This document shows positions 10,363 to 17,558 of a stretch of DNA of 64,000 nucleotides, one piece after another. The number at the start of each line of letters is the position of its first letter. The stretch's first letter is position 1. The DNA comes from Paenibacillus aurantius. GTDB taxonomy: Bacteria; Bacillota; Bacilli; Paenibacillales; NBRC-103111. The stretch covers positions 4,563,501-4,627,500 of the forward strand of contig NZ_CP130318.1 of NCBI RefSeq assembly GCF_032268605.1. The letters run 5' to 3'. The notes below the pieces were generated by a model. The model did not search any database, was not told where the DNA came from, and saw nothing but the letters and a program-made list of their open reading frames with translations. The translations under genes were made by a program, and so were the position numbers.

Positions 10363-10842
10363 TTATTCCAAAACCACGCGGTCCTTCTCCCGGTTCCGGT
10401 ATGCGTTCAGAATGGGAAGGTGGGTCTCGGCCACCGGAAGCTCCCCGAGCCGGTCCTCGGGAACAAAGGCAAGCTCTCTCGATTCTTCGCTGATCACAAG
10501 CCGTTCAAACGGTTCGACCTCCACCTCGTAAGCGATGGTCAGAATCCGCTTCACCTTCCCGTCGGGAAAAGCGATGATTCTCGTGGGATCCGAGAAAGTG
10601 CCGAACAGCCGGATGCTCCGGACCGTCAAGCCCGTTTCTTCCTTTACCTCCCGGATCAGCGCATCGGTCAAGCTTTCGTCCCCATGGAGCGCTCCCCCGA
10701 TAAAGGCCCACCTTTCGCTGTCCGCCCGCTTCTCCAGCAGGAGGCTGCCGCTGCCGTCCCGGATGAGAGCCGTTACTCCTATGCTCGGAGGATTATTGGG
10801 CGCCGGGGCCGCCGGATTGCGGTAATAAAATTGAGCTTCCAC
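10363..10842 (-). CDS. NUDIX hydrolase
   Basis: A 159-residue NUDIX pyrophosphohydrolase. The Nudix box (G-x5-E-x7-REVKEETGL) is complete, beginning at GGALHGDE and ending in REVKEETGL, so Mg-dependent cleavage of a nucleoside-diphosphate-linked substrate is expected. GTG at 10842 follows GGGAGAG. The substrate cannot be read from the sequence. It is the first gene of a two-gene unit with the VOC protein. Confidence 0.9.
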   Translation of the reverse strand: MEAQFYYRNPAAPAPNNPPSIGVTALIRDGSGSLLLEKRADSERWAFIGGALHGDESLTDALIREVKEETGLTVRSIRLFGTFSDPTRIIAFPDGKVKRILTIAYEVEVEPFERLVISEESRELAFVPEDRLGELPVAETHLPILNAYRNREKDRVVLE

Positions 10843-10882
10843 TCTATCTCTCCCTTAATCATCGGTATGATTTATACTCCTC

Positions 10883-12274
10883 TTATTTTAGCGGAATCTC
10901 TAAAATACCTCTATCACTCTCGATCACATACTCGGAATCGGAGCCTCGAATATTCTTCTTGAGCCGTAAACCCCTTGCCGTCATTTCAAGAGCCAGCTCC
11001 AGCGGAAAACGATCCATCGCATCTTCTTTCTTTTCTTCTAAGCTCTTTAGTATGGCCTCCCTTCCCTGAGTGCATAGCTCCATATCCAGATCGCGGCCTC
11101 GAACGGAAAAATAGGATGCGTAGAACTCTAAAGGATAATACAACTTATAGAATGCACTTCGCACGGCCATGATGACATAGGAGACGGCAAAGGATTTGGG
11201 GAAAAGGTACTGGATTTTCTGGCAAGATTCCATGTACCAATCCGGAACCTTGGATTTCAACATGACTTCGCGGAACGAATCCGAAATCCCTTTCCCTTTA
11301 CGCACGTCGTTCGCAATCGCGTAAGCTTTGTCCTGCTCTATCCCGTACTCCATGAGGTCCAGCATCAGCTGATCTCTGCTTCCAATCGATTCCGTAAGCG
11401 AACTTCTTCCCGCCTGCATCCGTTCTTTGGCGTTACCTTCCCATGTTCCGTTTCCATGCGAAAGCCCGCTGATCTGAACCAATTCAGTAAAGGTCGAAGG
11501 CTGCATAATTCCAAGCATTTCCCGCACCCACTGAATACCCATTTCCGGTACACCATAGGTAGCAACACCGGACTTGATTTGACCCGAAGTTACGCCAAGC
11601 GCCCCGGTTGACCGAAATAAGCTCAATACTTCGGGATCGTTCATGGGGATATCCCGTGGATGAACGCCCGTAAGAGCATGCAGCCGTTTCATAATGGAAA
11701 GCTCTTCATGAGCAAAGAGATCGACCAAAGGCTGGCTGCTGTCCGATCCAAGATTATCAGTATAAAGCCTTAATTCTTTTTGTTCCTCTTCCTCAAATTC
11801 TTTGGGAACATAGATATCGATATTCGGTGGAGTGTTGCCATCGATTCCAAGAAACATTTCATACGGGATCCTGTGCCCGTCCCCCACCCATTCGCTCCCG
11901 CACTCCGCGCATTGCTTGTTCGGCAAATCGAAGCCGCTGCCTGTACCATTTGCAGCCCATTCGAAATGTCTGCATTTCCGGCAAAGATAATGAGGTGGCA
12001 GCGGATTGGAGTCGGTTATTCCGAGCAAATAGGCCACGAAGCTCGAGCCGACCGAACCTCGGGGGGCCGTCAAATATCCTGCAGACTTCGCCCGATCGGC
12101 AATCCTGGCGGCAGCCAAATAAGGCTCAGCGAACCCCTTTCTTAAGATGTGTCCGAGCTCCTCCTCTACTCGTGAAACGGCCAATTCCGGAGCGGTATCC
12201 CCGTAAAGAGTTCGAATGGCGGCGTTACAAAGCGAACGAATAGGGTGATTTTCGCTTTCCAATGGGTTTGTCAT
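10883..12274 (-). CDS. truncated PolC-like protein lacking most of the catalytic palm
   Basis: A 463-residue relative of the C-terminal half of PolC, the Gram-positive replicative DNA polymerase (about 1,440 residues). It keeps RGSVGSSFVAYLLGITDSN, NPLPPHY, the four-cysteine zinc site (CRKC...CAEC), LVQISGLSHGNGTWEGNA, VRKGKGIS and YPLEFYASYFSVR. OB, PHP and exonuclease regions are absent. The PolC motif PDIDLNF reads PNIDIYV, so one of two catalytic aspartates is Asn. Comparison with PolC as I recall it suggests about 100 palm residues are missing before VDLFAHEEL. The C-terminal clamp-binding tail is also missing. DNA synthesis is therefore unlikely. ATG 12274 is preferred over 12280 because GGAGG lies nine bases upstream. 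It has its own promoter-operator and lower GC than its neighbours. A decayed pseudogene is possible, but the frame is intact. Confidence 0.85.
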   Translation of the reverse strand: MTNPLESENHPIRSLCNAAIRTLYGDTAPELAVSRVEEELGHILRKGFAEPYLAAARIADRAKSAGYLTAPRGSVGSSFVAYLLGITDSNPLPPHYLCRKCRHFEWAANGTGSGFDLPNKQCAECGSEWVGDGHRIPYEMFLGIDGNTPPNIDIYVPKEFEEEEQKELRLYTDNLGSDSSQPLVDLFAHEELSIMKRLHALTGVHPRDIPMNDPEVLSLFRSTGALGVTSGQIKSGVATYGVPEMGIQWVREMLGIMQPSTFTELVQISGLSHGNGTWEGNAKERMQAGRSSLTESIGSRDQLMLDLMEYGIEQDKAYAIANDVRKGKGISDSFREVMLKSKVPDWYMESCQKIQYLFPKSFAVSYVIMAVRSAFYKLYYPLEFYASYFSVRGRDLDMELCTQGREAILKSLEEKKEDAMDRFPLELALEMTARGLRLKKNIRGSDSEYVIESDRGILEIPLK

Positions 12275-12317
12275 TTTCATCTACCTCCGGTTTTTTTATA
12301 TCCATAAACCAAATCGG

Positions 12318-12347
12318 CTTATAGTTGCGTTGACACTCAACTCAACA
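12318..12347 (-). promoter_or_regulatory. promoter-operator of the PolC-like gene
   Basis: On the minus strand a -35 TTGAGT (12340-12345), a 16-base spacer and a -10 TATAAG (12318-12323) precede the gene. The inverted repeat TCAACA...CGTTGA (12328-12347, eight-base centre) covers the -35 at exactly the same offset as the repeat in front of the XRE gene, with one mismatch. This implies control by the same repressor. Confidence 0.7.
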
Positions 12348-12363
12348 TGCAAGGTAAAAAAAA

Positions 12364-13011
12364 TTACAAGTCCAGCATCATCTGCTCGTACTTGGGCTTA
12401 TTTCCTGCCGAGCTGGGATCTCTTACTTCGCCATCTGGATCGATATGCAGAAGCTGAAGCTGGGTCAGGCGGACCGATAAAGCCGAGATGGATACCCGAA
12501 AACAATCCGCCAACTTATAAAGCTTGGAAAGATGAATGCGTCCCATTTTTTTGAGCTGACCGACAGCAAGATCCACCATCGGATGCGGGAGCAAAAGACA
12601 ACCCGCAAACAAATCCGCCTGCACCTCTTCCACCGGTTTCGTCCGACTTTTCTGTTCCAGATCCTGAAGGCGAAGGATGTAAGGAGATTCGCCGGTATGC
12701 AGCACCCAATGTCCGAGCTCATGAGCCAGTGTGAAATGGTACGTACCAAGCTTTCTGTCGAATAAATCGCGGTGGGTTTCATTCAACACGATTTGCCTTT
12801 CATTCGGGAAAAGCGCTGCCATAACGAGACCTTCCGCATCCAAGTGATCAATTCTCTCCCAGCAGATCTGCAACTCGAAATGAAATTCCACAAGCTCTTC
12901 TATGGGGACAGGCTGAATGATTTTCCCTCCGGGATTATAGCCATAATCGAGTAATATTTTTTCGGTGAGCTTGTCCATACGTTCACGCGTAATAAACCGG
13001 GTAGCTATCAT
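12364..13011 (-). CDS. ImmA/IrrE family metallopeptidase
   Basis: A 215-residue zinc peptidase of the ImmA/IrrE (COG2856) family. The HEXXH motif is HELGHWVLH near residue 100, and the third ligand is probably in the downstream EVQADLFAGCLLLP. ImmA of ICEBs1 and IrrE of Deinococcus cut partner XRE repressors (ImmR, DdrO) and so switch on their target genes. Here the start overlaps the stop of the XRE gene by four bases (ATGA), and the PolC-like gene follows after 89 bp. That arrangement strongly suggests the XRE protein is its substrate. The inducing signal is unknown; DNA damage is the precedent. Confidence 0.92.
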   Translation of the reverse strand: MIATRFITRERMDKLTEKILLDYGYNPGGKIIQPVPIEELVEFHFELQICWERIDHLDAEGLVMAALFPNERQIVLNETHRDLFDRKLGTYHFTLAHELGHWVLHTGESPYILRLQDLEQKSRTKPVEEVQADLFAGCLLLPHPMVDLAVGQLKKMGRIHLSKLYKLADCFRVSISALSVRLTQLQLLHIDPDGEVRDPSSAGNKPKYEQMMLDL

Positions 13012-13364
13012 AGCGGGTCGCCCTCGCCTTCTTCGCCAATAATTTCCTTAATCTTCTTCCACTGTGCAGGAGAAAGCTCGGATGCTTTTCTAAGAAAGAC
13101 CGGAATTTCTTTGTTTTCCGTAATCAATCTTTGAAAACTTTTGGGTACTTTATTCGCAGCCAAAATAAGCCCTTCCGGGTCCACTTGAAGTTCTTCCGCG
13201 ATTCTTATGATTTTATCTTCCGCAGGAGGATCCATCGTTCCACTTTCAATCTTGCTGATATAGGTAAAATCAATGCCCACCCGATCTGCCAGCTGGCGCT
13301 GCGTAACCTTACGCTGCTTTCGCAGATTGCGCAGAAGCTCGCCAAATTCGCTCAAAGATGCCAC
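13008..13364 (-). CDS. XRE-family repressor of the protease/PolC-like operon
   Basis: A 118-residue protein with an N-terminal Cro/CI helix-turn-helix (residues about 8-65: LRNLRKQRKVTQRQLA, GIDFTYISKIESGTMDPP) and a C-terminal tail that could hold a protease-sensitive site. The GTG at 13364 is close to GGAAGG. A TTG at 13355 gives the typical MSEFGELLRNLRKQ and better spacing, so the true start may be there. It is first in the operon, overlaps the ImmA/IrrE gene by four bases, and sits directly behind a consensus promoter overlaid by an inverted repeat, which suggests autorepression. Confidence 0.9.
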   Translation of the reverse strand: MASLSEFGELLRNLRKQRKVTQRQLADRVGIDFTYISKIESGTMDPPAEDKIIRIAEELQVDPEGLILAANKVPKSFQRLITENKEIPVFLRKASELSPAQWKKIKEIIGEEGEGDPL

Positions 13365-13382
13365 CGCCTTCCAGTAACTCTT

Positions 13383-13412
13383 ATTCTATATATGTTGAGT
13401 GATTTGTCAACA
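13383..13412 (-). promoter_or_regulatory. promoter-operator of the XRE-ImmA/IrrE operon
   Basis: On the minus strand, -35 TTGACA (13405-13410), 16 bases and -10 TAGAAT (13383-13388) make a good vegetative promoter. The perfect inverted repeat TGTTGA-N8-TCAACA (13393-13412) overlaps the -35. A near-identical repeat at the same offset precedes the PolC-like gene. Confidence 0.8.
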
Positions 13413-13524
13413 AAATTTATAAATAGTTCAGACCGTTATCTTGTATTTTCAAGAAGCCAAGATCACGGATTCAGGGGTATGATGAAGAGGAACTTAGAAG
13501 CCATTCGAAACGGAGGATTTGCCG

Positions 13525-14109
13525 ATGAACGACGATACAGCCGCCGTCCTTGCCTTCCTGCGGGAAGCGGGACGTCTGAAGGATACCGAACGCACCGCCT
13601 GGACCCCGGGCGGAAGAAGGGAAAGCACGGCCGAGCATTCCTGGAGGCTTGCTCTGCTCGCCATGGTGCTTCAAGAGCAGGCACCGGAGCTTGACGGTGC
13701 CAAGATCCTGAAAATGTGTCTCGTGCACGACTTGGGAGAAGCCTACGAAGGGGACATCTCCGCCAAAGCCAATCCGGACCCGGACGCCAAAGAAGAGGCG
13801 GAGGAGCGCGCCATGGCGCAGCTTCTCTCGCCTCTTCCGGATGGAGTCCGCCGGGAGCTGTACTCTCTGTGGCGGGAATATAACGAAGGGGTAACGGCCG
13901 AAGCCAGGTGGGTAAAGGCGCTGGACAAGATGGAAACCATCGTCACCCATAACCAGGGCCGCAATCCGGGGGATTTCGATTACCGCTTTAATCTCGCGTA
14001 CGGCCGGGAGTACGCATCCGCTCATCCCGTTCTGGCCCGGCTGCGCGAAGCGGTGGATGAGGAAACGCGGGAACGGCTGCAGCGGCAGGAGGATTCCCGC
14101 AGCCGTTAG
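13525..14109 (+). CDS. HD-domain hydrolase (YfbR/HDDC2-like)
   Basis: A 194-residue HD-superfamily metal-dependent phosphohydrolase. The His of AEHSWRLALLAMVLQ, the HD pair of MCLVHDLGEAYEGD and the Asp of VKALDKMETI make the expected H...HD...D set. The best-known relatives with this layout are 5'-deoxynucleotidases (YfbR, HDDC2), which release nucleosides from dNMPs, but the substrate here is unproven. ATG 13525 follows GGAGG by eight bases. Its stop overlaps the stop of the convergent trxB by four bases, leaving no room for a separate terminator. Confidence 0.82.
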   Translation: MNDDTAAVLAFLREAGRLKDTERTAWTPGGRRESTAEHSWRLALLAMVLQEQAPELDGAKILKMCLVHDLGEAYEGDISAKANPDPDAKEEAEERAMAQLLSPLPDGVRRELYSLWREYNEGVTAEARWVKALDKMETIVTHNQGRNPGDFDYRFNLAYGREYASAHPVLARLREAVDEETRERLQRQEDSRSR

Positions 14110-15056
14110 TTCACCGCGGCCTCCTCGGCTGGGAGTTGGTTCTTTTCGAGGAACCGTTCGGCGTCGATCGCGGCCATGCAGCCGGTTCCGGCGGCGCTGA
14201 TGGCCTGGCGGTAGCGGTTGTCCTGCACGTCTCCGCAGGCGAACACGCCCGGTATGGCCGTCTCCGTCGTTCCGGGAGTGACTAGCAGATAGCCGTGCTC
14301 ATCCGCCGCCAGCTGGCCTTCGAGGAACTTCGTGTTAGGGGTGTGGCCGATCGCTACGAACACACCGTCGGTCTCCATAACCTCCTCGGCGCCGGTTTCG
14401 TTGTTGCGGACCTTGAGTCCGGTCACGCCCCGTTCGCCGGCCAGCACCTCAAGCGGAGTCCGGTTCAGGCTCCACGAAATTTTCCCGTTGGCCCTGGCGC
14501 GGTCCTGCATGATCTTCGAGGCGCGAAGCTCGGTGCGCCGGTTCACGAGCACTACCTCGGAAGCGAAGCGCGTCAGGAAGTTCGCTTCCTCCATCGCCGA
14601 GTCTCCACCGCCGATGACGATGATTTTTTTGCCTCGGAAGAAGAAGCCGTCGCATGTGGCGCAAGTGCTTACTCCACGGCCCACGTTCTCCCGCTCGCCG
14701 GGGATGCCCAAATACTTAGCGGACGCCCCGGTGGAGATAATGAGCGTCTCCGCCTCCAGCTCGCCTATCCCTTCCACCGTTAGGCGGAACGGCCGCTTCG
14801 ACAGGTCTACGCGGTTTACCCAGCCCGTCTTGAATTCCGCACCGAACCGCTCGGCCTGCTTGCGCATGTTATCCATAAGCTCCGGTCCCAGGATGCCCTG
14901 CGGGAAGCCGGGGAAGTTCTCGACTTCTGTCGTCGTGGTCAGCTGTCCGCCCGGCTCCGGTCCCTCGATGACAAGTGGCGACAGGTTGGCCCGGGCCATG
15001 TAAATGGCGGCGGTAAGACCGGCAGGGCCGGTTCCGATAATAATGGATTTGTACAT
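14106..15056 (-). CDS. trxB: thioredoxin reductase
   Basis: A 316-residue FAD/NADPH flavoenzyme that reduces thioredoxin, of normal family length. The FAD motif is GTGPAGLTAAIYMARA at the N-terminus, the redox-active CATC lies in STCATCDGFF near residue 135, the NADPH motif is IGGGDSAMEEA, and the C-terminal FAD motif is GVFACGDVQD. ATG 15056 has AAGGAGGAA upstream. It stands alone on the minus strand, convergent with the HD hydrolase. Whether it or another copy is the housekeeping enzyme cannot be told from this window. Confidence 0.96.
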   Translation of the reverse strand: MYKSIIIGTGPAGLTAAIYMARANLSPLVIEGPEPGGQLTTTTEVENFPGFPQGILGPELMDNMRKQAERFGAEFKTGWVNRVDLSKRPFRLTVEGIGELEAETLIISTGASAKYLGIPGERENVGRGVSTCATCDGFFFRGKKIIVIGGGDSAMEEANFLTRFASEVVLVNRRTELRASKIMQDRARANGKISWSLNRTPLEVLAGERGVTGLKVRNNETGAEEVMETDGVFVAIGHTPNTKFLEGQLAADEHGYLLVTPGTTETAIPGVFACGDVQDNRYRQAISAAGTGCMAAIDAERFLEKNQLPAEEAAVN

Positions 15057-15155
15057 CCTTCATTCCTCCTTGAATGCTTACCGATTTCTCGTTGATAAGG
15101 AAAGTATACTCCCTCCCCCTACCGCTTTCATGAAGGTTTGATGAAGAACCCGTGC

Positions 15156-15803
15156 CTAGTCGTCAGCCTTCTCCGCTTCTTTCCCTTTCGATCCCTCTTT
15201 TGAAACCGGACCCGGAAGCGAATGAATGAACCGGACCGGCCCCTCGCGGAAAATATCCTCCGGCGAATGCCCGCTGTCCCGCAGATGCAAATACAGCTCC
15301 GGCGCCAGCACCCCGAGCACCATATGGGCCGCAAGCACAGGATCCAGCGGAGCAAGCTCGCCGCTTTCGATTCCTTTCACCAGCAAACCCCGGATCGTTT
15401 CGTGCAGAAACATATAGGCCGGCGACTGGTAGAACGATTTGCGGCCCGTCTCAACATGGGACTTCTTGATCTCTTCTATAAAAGGCCCCTGCTTCTCCAG
15501 AAAAGGAATGGCGCAGCGGATAACATTCTCCAGCCGGTCACGAATCGGCTTCTCCTGGGATTCCGCCAAATACGCCCTGATGTCGACAGTGAAGCAGGAG
15601 AAATTCTCTTTGATGAGCTCGAAGCACAGGTCGCCCTTGTTCGCGTATCTCCGGTAGAGAGAGGCTTGACCGATCCCGGCCGACTGGGCGATTTGATGCA
15701 TGCTGACCTGATCCACCCCATGCTCCCGAAAAAGACATTTGGCGTTCTCGATAATGTTTTCGGAGATTTCTCTCGTATTTTTGCGTTTGCCGTTGTCGTG
15801 CAT
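15156..15803 (-). CDS. TetR/AcrR-family regulator of the adjacent efflux pump
   Basis: A 215-residue TetR-family regulator. Residues 10-60 hold the helix-turn-helix (IIENAKCLFREHGVDQVSM, QIAQSAGIGQASLYRRYANKG), followed by an alpha-helical ligand domain and a charged Lys/Glu tail. It is divergent from a DHA2 drug exporter, and two palindromes with the same core lie between them. The inferred role is repression of the exporter and of itself until a toxic ligand binds. The ligand is unknown. Confidence 0.9.
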   Translation of the reverse strand: MHDNGKRKNTREISENIIENAKCLFREHGVDQVSMHQIAQSAGIGQASLYRRYANKGDLCFELIKENFSCFTVDIRAYLAESQEKPIRDRLENVIRCAIPFLEKQGPFIEEIKKSHVETGRKSFYQSPAYMFLHETIRGLLVKGIESGELAPLDPVLAAHMVLGVLAPELYLHLRDSGHSPEDIFREGPVRFIHSLPGPVSKEGSKGKEAEKADD

Positions 15804-15857
15804 GGCTGATTCCCCGCTTTGCGCAAAAGATTTTACGAAAATTTACAAGTTCGGTTA

Positions 15858-15909
15858 TTGACAAAGGGACAATTGTCCCTTACCTTAGAGCAAAAGGACA
15901 ATTGTCCTT
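15858..15909. promoter_or_regulatory. two TetR operators over the divergent promoter
   Basis: AAGGGACAATTGTCCCTT (15864-15881) and AAGGACAATTGTCCTT (15894-15909) are perfect palindromes sharing the core GGACAATTGTCC, 29 bp centre to centre. The first directly follows a consensus -35 TTGACA (15858-15863) and would fill the promoter spacer, a typical repression geometry. Confidence 0.85.
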
Positions 15910-16028
15910 AAGAGAGACGATTCGGCCTGCCGGCCGCAGGTTTGTCTTTATTCTATCCGCTAGCGTCCTTGCGCGTCAACGACAGCGGTCCCGGCAGAGC
16001 CGACGCCCTTAGGAGGAGGAAGAACCGT

Positions 16029-17501
16029 ATGTCAGCATCACCCCAAGGAGCCGTTCCGGAAGAGGCTTTTTCCGTCAAAACGATCATCGCTCCGCTCGTA
16101 TCTATTATCGTCGGCATGTTCATGGTTATCCTGGACGGAACCGCCATGAACGTCGCCCTGCCCGGCTTGGTCAAGGACTTGAACAGTCCGCTGTCCACCT
16201 TAAGCTGGAGTGTTACCGGGTATGCCCTTGCCCAAGCCGCCGTCATCCCGCTCGCCGGCTGGCTGTCCGAGCGTTTCGGCGCCAAACAGGTTTTCCTGTT
16301 CTCGATCATTATGTTCACCATCGGCTCGGGCCTCTGCGCTTTGGCCGGAACGGCCGAGCAGCTTATCGCCTTCCGCGTCCTTCAAGGACTCGGCGGCGGA
16401 ATGGTTGCTCCGATCGCCATGGCTTTCACCTATCGGCTTAGCCCTCCGGGCAAGGTAGGCACGATCATGGGCATGATCGGCATCCCCATGCTGCTCGCCC
16501 CGGCGCTCGGGCCTATCGTAGCCGGCTGGCTCGTCGATTATGCCAGCTGGAAGTGGATCTTCCTGATCAATCTGCCGATCGGCGTAATCGGCGTTCTTCT
16601 CGGCCTGCGCACCCTGCCGAAGCTGGACCGCTCGCGCGTACCCGGGCTGGATACCCTTGGCATGGTGCTCGCGCCGATCGCTTTTGCCTCACTCGCGTAC
16701 GGGGTAAGCGAAGGGGGCGTCAGCTGGACGTCCACGAAGACCTTGACCGGTCTTGCGGTAGGCGGAATCGCCCTGATCCTTTTCATAATCGTGGAGCTCC
16801 GCCGCGAACAGCCGCTGCTTGAGCTGCGCGTCTTCCGCTCCCCGGACTTCACCCGCGGCATCGTTGTGCAGTGGATTTCCCAGATTGCGCTCTTCGGCTC
16901 GTTCTTCCTAGTGCCGATGTTCCTCCAGCAGGCGAAGGGCTACTCCGCCTTTGACTCGGGACTGATCATGCTGCCGCAGGCGCTGGCTTCCGGGATCTTC
17001 ATGCCGCTTGGCGGACGCCTGTTCGATAAGGTCGGGGCGCGCCCGCTCGTCATGACCGGCATGGGACTCGTCACCGTCGCCGCCTTCCTGCTTTCCGGGA
17101 TCAACGCCGATTCCAGCACCGTCGCCATCATGATCCCGCTGGCGATGATCGGCGCGGGCATGGGCTTCTCGATGATGCCGCTCAATACCCACATCATCCA
17201 GTCGGCTCCTCTGCATCTCGTCAACCGGGTAACCTCACTGACCGGCGCTGCCCAGCAGGTGATGACCTCCTTCGCCGTCGCCGGTCTGTCGACCATCCTG
17301 ACGAGCCGGATGACCCACTACACGGAAGCGGGCAACGCGAATCCCCTCCAGGCCTTCAGCCAATCCTTCGGGGACACGTTCCTCTTCGTAGCGGGGATCG
17401 CCGTCATCGGCGCCGTCGTCGGATTGGTTCTGCGCCGGCCTAAGAAAGCCGAAGCCCCACCCGCCGAAATGCCGGATCCGGCCATGATGATGGGCCACTA
17501 A
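16029..17501 (+). CDS. MFS multidrug exporter, DHA2 (EmrB/QacA) family
   Basis: A 490-residue proton-coupled exporter with about 14 membrane helices. Family marks are VILDGTAMNVALPGLVKDL in helix 1, the motif-A loop GWLSERFGAKQVFL, RVLQGLGGGMVAP, and the motif-C-like PMLLAPALGPIVAGWLVD. ATG 16029 follows AGGAGGAGG, eight bases spaced; the reading frame extends upstream but without a better start. The pump is probably induced through the divergent TetR gene. The substrate range is unknown. Confidence 0.92.
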   Translation: MSASPQGAVPEEAFSVKTIIAPLVSIIVGMFMVILDGTAMNVALPGLVKDLNSPLSTLSWSVTGYALAQAAVIPLAGWLSERFGAKQVFLFSIIMFTIGSGLCALAGTAEQLIAFRVLQGLGGGMVAPIAMAFTYRLSPPGKVGTIMGMIGIPMLLAPALGPIVAGWLVDYASWKWIFLINLPIGVIGVLLGLRTLPKLDRSRVPGLDTLGMVLAPIAFASLAYGVSEGGVSWTSTKTLTGLAVGGIALILFIIVELRREQPLLELRVFRSPDFTRGIVVQWISQIALFGSFFLVPMFLQQAKGYSAFDSGLIMLPQALASGIFMPLGGRLFDKVGARPLVMTGMGLVTVAAFLLSGINADSSTVAIMIPLAMIGAGMGFSMMPLNTHIIQSAPLHLVNRVTSLTGAAQQVMTSFAVAGLSTILTSRMTHYTEAGNANPLQAFSQSFGDTFLFVAGIAVIGAVVGLVLRRPKKAEAPPAEMPDPAMMMGH

Positions 17502-17510
17502 AGAGAAACT

Positions 17511-17558
17511 AAAAACGACGCAGCCCCGGTTCTTTAACCGAAGGCTGCGTCGTTTTTT
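17511..17558. terminator. bidirectional intrinsic terminator
   Basis: ACGACGCAGCC pairs with GGCTGCGTCGT around a loop holding a second small hairpin (CGGTT/AACCG). There is a T run on the plus side and an A run on the other, serving both the MFS gene and the convergent DHH gene. Confidence 0.9.

Noticed and set aside
10883-12274. Plain pseudogene of the chromosomal polC
   Set aside because: The frame is intact, motifs outside the active site are kept, and it has its own promoter and operator matching the neighbouring repressor. A decayed copy remains possible but is less likely.
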